From NCBI RefSeq assembly GCF_015706575.1, contig NW_024037076.1:8714777-8778776 (forward strand): a stretch of DNA of 64,000 nt. The letters run 5' to 3'. Below, one piece after another: positions 47,101 to 53,100 of the stretch. Below the pieces are notes generated by a model that was given only the letters and a program-made list of their open reading frames with translations, made no database searches and had not been told where the DNA came from. Numbering within the stretch: position 1 is the stretch's first letter; the number at the start of each line of letters is the position of its first letter. The translations under genes were made by a program, and so were the position numbers. This stretch comes from Patiria miniata. Lineage: Eukaryota > Echinodermata > Asteroidea > Valvatida > Asterinidae.

Positions 47101-50100
47101 ATATTTCCTTTAAACTCCATCAAATTACAAAGTCCCCCAACTGCTCAATATGCAAAGTATCCTGAATCCATTAAAATCCTGCAGTGCCGCTAGGATTACT
47201 GTCCTTGAATCCATCGAAACCCCCAACTAGTTTTTCACTATGGAGGTATCCTGAATCAGCCCAAATCCTACAAAACAGGGGTGTGAATTTTGATGGATTC
47301 ATAGGGCCCAATTTCACGGCGCTGCTAAGCACACGATTTTCTGCTAACAGAGCCTTTGTCTATTTCATGGAGACCGTAAGCATAAGCTTCACAGCAAAAG
47401 GCACGCTTACTTCCGAGGAAAAATTTGCTTAACTTAGTGACGTAACAATAGCAATCTCCATGCACGCGTGACTGTTAGCACACACACGCCGTGAAATAGT
47501 GCTTAAGGTTAGCAAATTTTTCTGCTATGCTAAACACAACTTTTCTGCTAACTGTTAAGCAGCGCCGTGAAATTGGGCCCGGGCAATAAGTTAGGGTTTG
47601 TGCATGCATGTCTGAGACATATTTATCATCACTGTTATTGGTCCAAACGTCAAGGGGCGGTGCTCAAATCAAGTGTACTGTAAAATGCAAATCAAAAACA
47701 GGCGAGTGTAGAAAGTGAACTGAACAAAAGCCAACCTTGGAGAATAGGGCTTTGTCTCTTCATGGGTGGTGGCCGGCAGGGATGCGTTCTGTCCATCTTT
47801 GGTCCAGGACCACGCCCTCGGAGACGGCATGCCATACGCTGTGCAATTCAGAGTTAATGTCTCTCCATAGGTGACATAGGCTTCAGTCTCCATAGGCTCC
47901 AGTACCTTGATTTGTGGATCACCTTTGAGAAGAAAATAGACAAAGACATCTTAAAAAATGTAATCTAGACATGTCTCAATCAATTCTAATCTACCTGATT
48001 CTACCACCACTCCTCAGTACTTTATTCACGAGTCGGCCACATTAAATTATAATTTCAGGTAAAACCTTCATTTTTGGAACTTACGAAGAGAAATAAAAGC
48101 AATGACATATATTGCAAATTTATAAAGTATAACAAATTTATACCAGTCTGCTACAGGGATTAATTATTTAAAATTCTGTTATTAAACGTGTTAAAAGGAA
48201 AATACAACATTTGCAAACATCAAAAAATACATTTTGAAATACCTTGCTGGACTGTTAGTGAATGACAGTGTAAAGCATCCTGTAAAATCATGGCACCCGG
48301 TATACTGTCATTTTCAAGAAAAGTGGTATTTTTGTATCAATTTCCAACGCTGATCGGCCTATCAGCGTTGGAAAAAACTGTTTTTTTTTCAAATACTGGC
48401 CCCAGTTGACCATCGCACTTGTTTGCAATCGATTACACTACATATGTATGAACGGGTACAAGCCAGCTAGACTGGTTTCCCCGACCTTACAATTCCCCAA
48501 TATAATGTAAACTGCTCCGTTTCTTCTTAAATGGAGTCAGGGAACCAGACTACAGGAAAATGATTGTTTTTCTTGGTTTTTATAGCATTTTCGAACCCAA
48601 AACCTCAAAAAGTCAGCGTAACTATATTTGCTATATATTTCCAACCCCCCAATTCCATCCATGTCTGAAAATTACAGCAAAAGCAAATGATGTATATTCC
48701 CTTTAAACATACCCTAATGTTTGAAGCCACATTTTAAAAAGAAATGAAAGTGGGGCTATAATGTTTTATATATCTGGCACCGTCCCATTCAATAGTTCAC
48801 AATGTACAAAATACACTGGGAACCAACCAAAATGGCTTCTCGTGAGTATATGGTCCATAGAGTCAGAGAACGGCTTGTATAATGTTTCCAAATGTTTTAT
48901 GGAATGAAATCGTCATGGGACACACAAGTAGCAAAATGAGGTGTTTGTTTGAAAATCTAGTCAACTATTGAAAATCAAGTCCTTGAAGTAACATAATGCC
49001 CAACTGACTAGCCTTGTGCAAATAATGAATCACGCTAAAATTAATCTAAAATGTGGGTTAACTCTTTCGCTACGGCGAGCCGCTGACAGCGGCACATACA
49101 AATTGTACAGGTCGTACGGAGAGCCGCCGGCAGCGGCTCGGTTGCGTCGCTATGAATAAACAGGGTATCCCCATGACGTGGGCCATATCTACATAATTTA
49201 TATCGTATAACCTCTGACCCTAGTTTGAGCCGCTGCCAGCGGCTCTCCGTCTGGCCGGGTCGCGCTTTTTGTTATTGTGAGCAGTTTGTTTACGGAGATA
49301 CATTCAAAGATGGCGGCGCCCACATCGACGCTCGGCGGAATTTTCAGCTTTTAATTACGTCCAGTTGGGACGAAAAAGGGAAATTAAATTCCGTAGCGAA
49401 AGAGTTAATTCTATAGGGTCCAAAGTGTGACCTTTTTTTGTCATTACCTTAATTGGTACGTACAGTACCTGCATGTACCTTGTATTTCAAAAACGACATT
49501 TAAGTATCATTAGACATTCCAATTCATAGTAGCTTGGAGGACAAGTGAAAACGAAAAATCAAAGGCAGCAGATGTAACAGGGACATCAAAACAAGTGGAC
49601 GTCAAATTTGCAGAATAGGGCAGCGCGGCATTGCCAGTACATCAGCCGGTGACAACATGGAATTTTTATCAGCACAGATGCTATGTGTTACCATTCAGCA
49701 ATTCAAACTCAAATTCAATTCAGTTTTATGAAAACGGCACGGCAGACCAACATGACCAATGGGATGTATAGACCAAGGGAACGCATAGAGCAAAGGGTTA
49801 TCCGCTCCGTTCACAAGCACCCCCTCACCGGCAAAGGAAGTACAGTTGGGGGTGACCGACCGACGCCATCTTGCCTGACTGCAATTCATTTGCCACGAAG
49901 CGCGGCCACTGCGTGTAAATAGAACAAATCCCCTGGTGTACGTGCGTCACACACAAGGAAAGGTGCGCGTCAACCAGCGAAATGTCCCGCCCATGGGACG
50001 TCGTTGTTAGGTAAAAGGGCGCCCTCTTTTGGTAGCGCACGGAGAGCTCATTGGACCAATGGGACGTCGTACCAATCGGCCAATCGGACCAATTGGATGT

Positions 50101-53100
50101 CGGACCAATGGGTTGTCGGACCAATGGGACGTCGGACCAATCGGACGTCGGACCAATGGGGCGTCGGACCAATGGGGCATTGGACTATCAGGGGTGTGAG
50201 TGGAGTAAAAAAAAAGTAGCTGAAAATCGCTGAACCTGTAAATAACCGAACCTGCGAGCGCGTAGCGTGAAGCCCTTACGGCGTGGGGTCCGGGGCCCGC
50301 CCAAGAGCCCCGGAAAAATTTTGAAATATAGCTACTCCTTACTACAGATGATACACATCGTCATCGCGTGTCTCGGCTTCTGATCGAGTCGCTTAATTTC
50401 TGCCCATTAACCATGTGTTCCATCCAAATCCATTTCCACGGATTCGTAACCTGAGGATCAGTCTTGTCAATGTCCGTATCAAACTCCGAACCTCTTTGGA
50501 TAATAACACATTTGTGTTGCACTGACATCTTGCGGAATTAATAATGTCAAAATACGTTCGAAACATTTGAAACGACACACTAACGTACATGTACATGTAC
50601 GTAATGCAGCGGAATACACGCAGCATGCGTGCGTGCATGCAATGAAATGCACACATGAACTTTGCCCTGCATGATGCCCTCTACCGGCGCGGCACGGCGA
50701 CAATTTACTAGTCTTATTTCAAGGCTTTATATTTGCAACAAGACGATGTTTACAGCGAGTTATTGTGGAGATCATCGCGTGTCACTACATGCATTGACAC
50801 AGGAACGGCCGCAAAGAGTCCCAACGCGCTTCATGGCGCATGTGTGAATATTCATATTTATCTGCAGCCAATCACAGCGCAATGACTGTTGGTTCCCCGG
50901 ATGCTGTTTACATGTTGTGTAAAATACATTGTACACACGCGGCTTCGAGCTGAAAAATGCATGCACATGGCATCGTATAGTACACACGTACGATGTACGT
51001 ATGTACAATGTACATTGAATACTTGCTTGCGATTGCACGCACCCCAGATCTTGTAGAGAGCGGATCACGTGCGTTCGGCGGCGGCGGAAAATAAAATAAA
51101 CGGAAATATAATCAATGCTTACGCGCGGGGGAAAAAGCGGGGGGAAATCTGAACCATCGGAAGAAAAAAAGCAGAAAACAAAATGTGGCACGCTGAACAA
51201 AAAAGCGGAAATCCGCTAAATAGCGGAGATTTCCAGTCAGAGATGTCCCCCAGGTTACCAGTCAAACCGTCATGCCTTGTACAATTGGTTCTGCAATATT
51301 TTGATGGAATGAGCAAACCAAGCATATAAGATCAACTTTGCCCAATTTTAACAGTAGCATGTAAATCTGTACAGCCTTACTTTGGTTGCAGTGACTTCCT
51401 TGTAGACCCAGGGGACACATGCACACGCCATTGAAACTGTGGCATTCCACTCCCGGGGCACATTCAGAGCAATCTTGTTCACATCTGCCGCCATATTTGC
51501 CGGATGGACAACCTGATAAAGAAAATTTAACCACGTAAAAGCTTTGAAGATGGCAAGAGAACGGATGAAGAAGACCTAGAACAAAGACAACTAATGGAAT
51601 GCATTGAATTTTGAACAACAAACCCACTGATTATAAGTTTCACCAACAGCAGCTTCGGATGTTCACTCATTGAACTTAGTGTTTCGTCTCGCGCACTCTG
51701 ATGGCTGTCTAGAGAACAATACAGCATGTGTCAATAAAAACGCAGGATTCAAAGCGATTTTTTTTTCTGAGAAAATTATGCTACTGGTGTGCCTAATTTG
51801 ATAAGGATTTGATTGTCCATAATTTCATCTTTGACAAGATTTTTGTTTGGTGGAATTTGGACTTTTGGTTCAAAAGTTATGACAAGTTTTGTGAAGCCCT
51901 TCTGAAGCGGGTTGGTCTGATTCAATGACCTTAACACAACGACCAGTTATGTACAATGCAGGTATGCATTGAAGACAATTAAACCAGAACAAAACTTTCT
52001 TTGAAACAACTGATGATAAGTATCACTTAAATTGAATAACTGGACTATCATTGTTTCAAAGCATCATGAATGTCGTCTCTGACATATCAATGCCTAATCC
52101 TGCCACACATGTCCTTCTTTGTGATCCACAAATACTTTCACCTGTACTGAATTCAAACCTTTCATTAGGTATGTGTGATTTCACAAATCAGACCAGCTTG
52201 GAATTTATAACCCTTCTTCAATGTACTCTATCTCTGGACAGGATTGTCCAAATGAGATGGGATAAAAAGCATAGTGAAGAGAAGGAAAGGTACTTTGAAA
52301 ATAGGGTTAACATTATGATGAATAGGGGTGGTTTATATTCTTAATATTTTTGTTTCTAATCCTGCGTTTTTATTGACACACGCTGTATTTATACAATATA
52401 AAACATTTACCCGCCCAGGCCGCGATTTTATTTTCCCCAAACAATATCCACATCGGATATGTACGCTATGACGTTTTGGACTTTACTTCTCTTAAAAAAT
52501 GAGAAAACAATATAAAATTCAAAAAAAGAAATGAATTTTTTATTTCGCCAGTCGGATGGGGACTGACAGCGAAATAGATACATTGTAACAGCTTTCATGA
52601 TACCGCGTGGTGATACCCTGCGTTTGTTCAATAAGCGGAGTTACTCTCTATCAACCCACTGAGTATGACAGATCGGAGAGAGAGACAATGGTTTTGCACA
52701 AGAATTCACGCCACGTGGGTAAGGGCAGGCACAAAAACAAGTGATCACTTTGTCCAAGCCAGATATTCAGTTTTTTTTCTCGAGTTGGTTCGGGTTCGGG
52801 TTGTTCGGGCCAGTTTTACCTAGTTATTTTTTGTCGGGTCAGGTTGGGTCAGTTTGAGGGAGCTAAGGCCAAAACAAAAAATTAGTTGGTCTCTGGTCAG
52901 CGCGAGTGTCGATTTTAATCATGCGCGTCAACCTTTTTTTTCTTCAGTTTGTCCGCGGTAGCTACAGCAGCACCCTCTATTGCCGCACCTCCTCAAATGT
53001 TTGTACCAAGGAATGGGGAAATTGCACATGATGGAGGGCACCAACATGACCAATGCGATTTATGGAGGACCCCAATGTATATGAGGACACAACAGAAGCA

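Noticed and set aside
50004..50233. Repeat-encoded frames around the GGACCAATGGGACGTC array
   Set aside because: Open in both strands because of the repeat; not genes.
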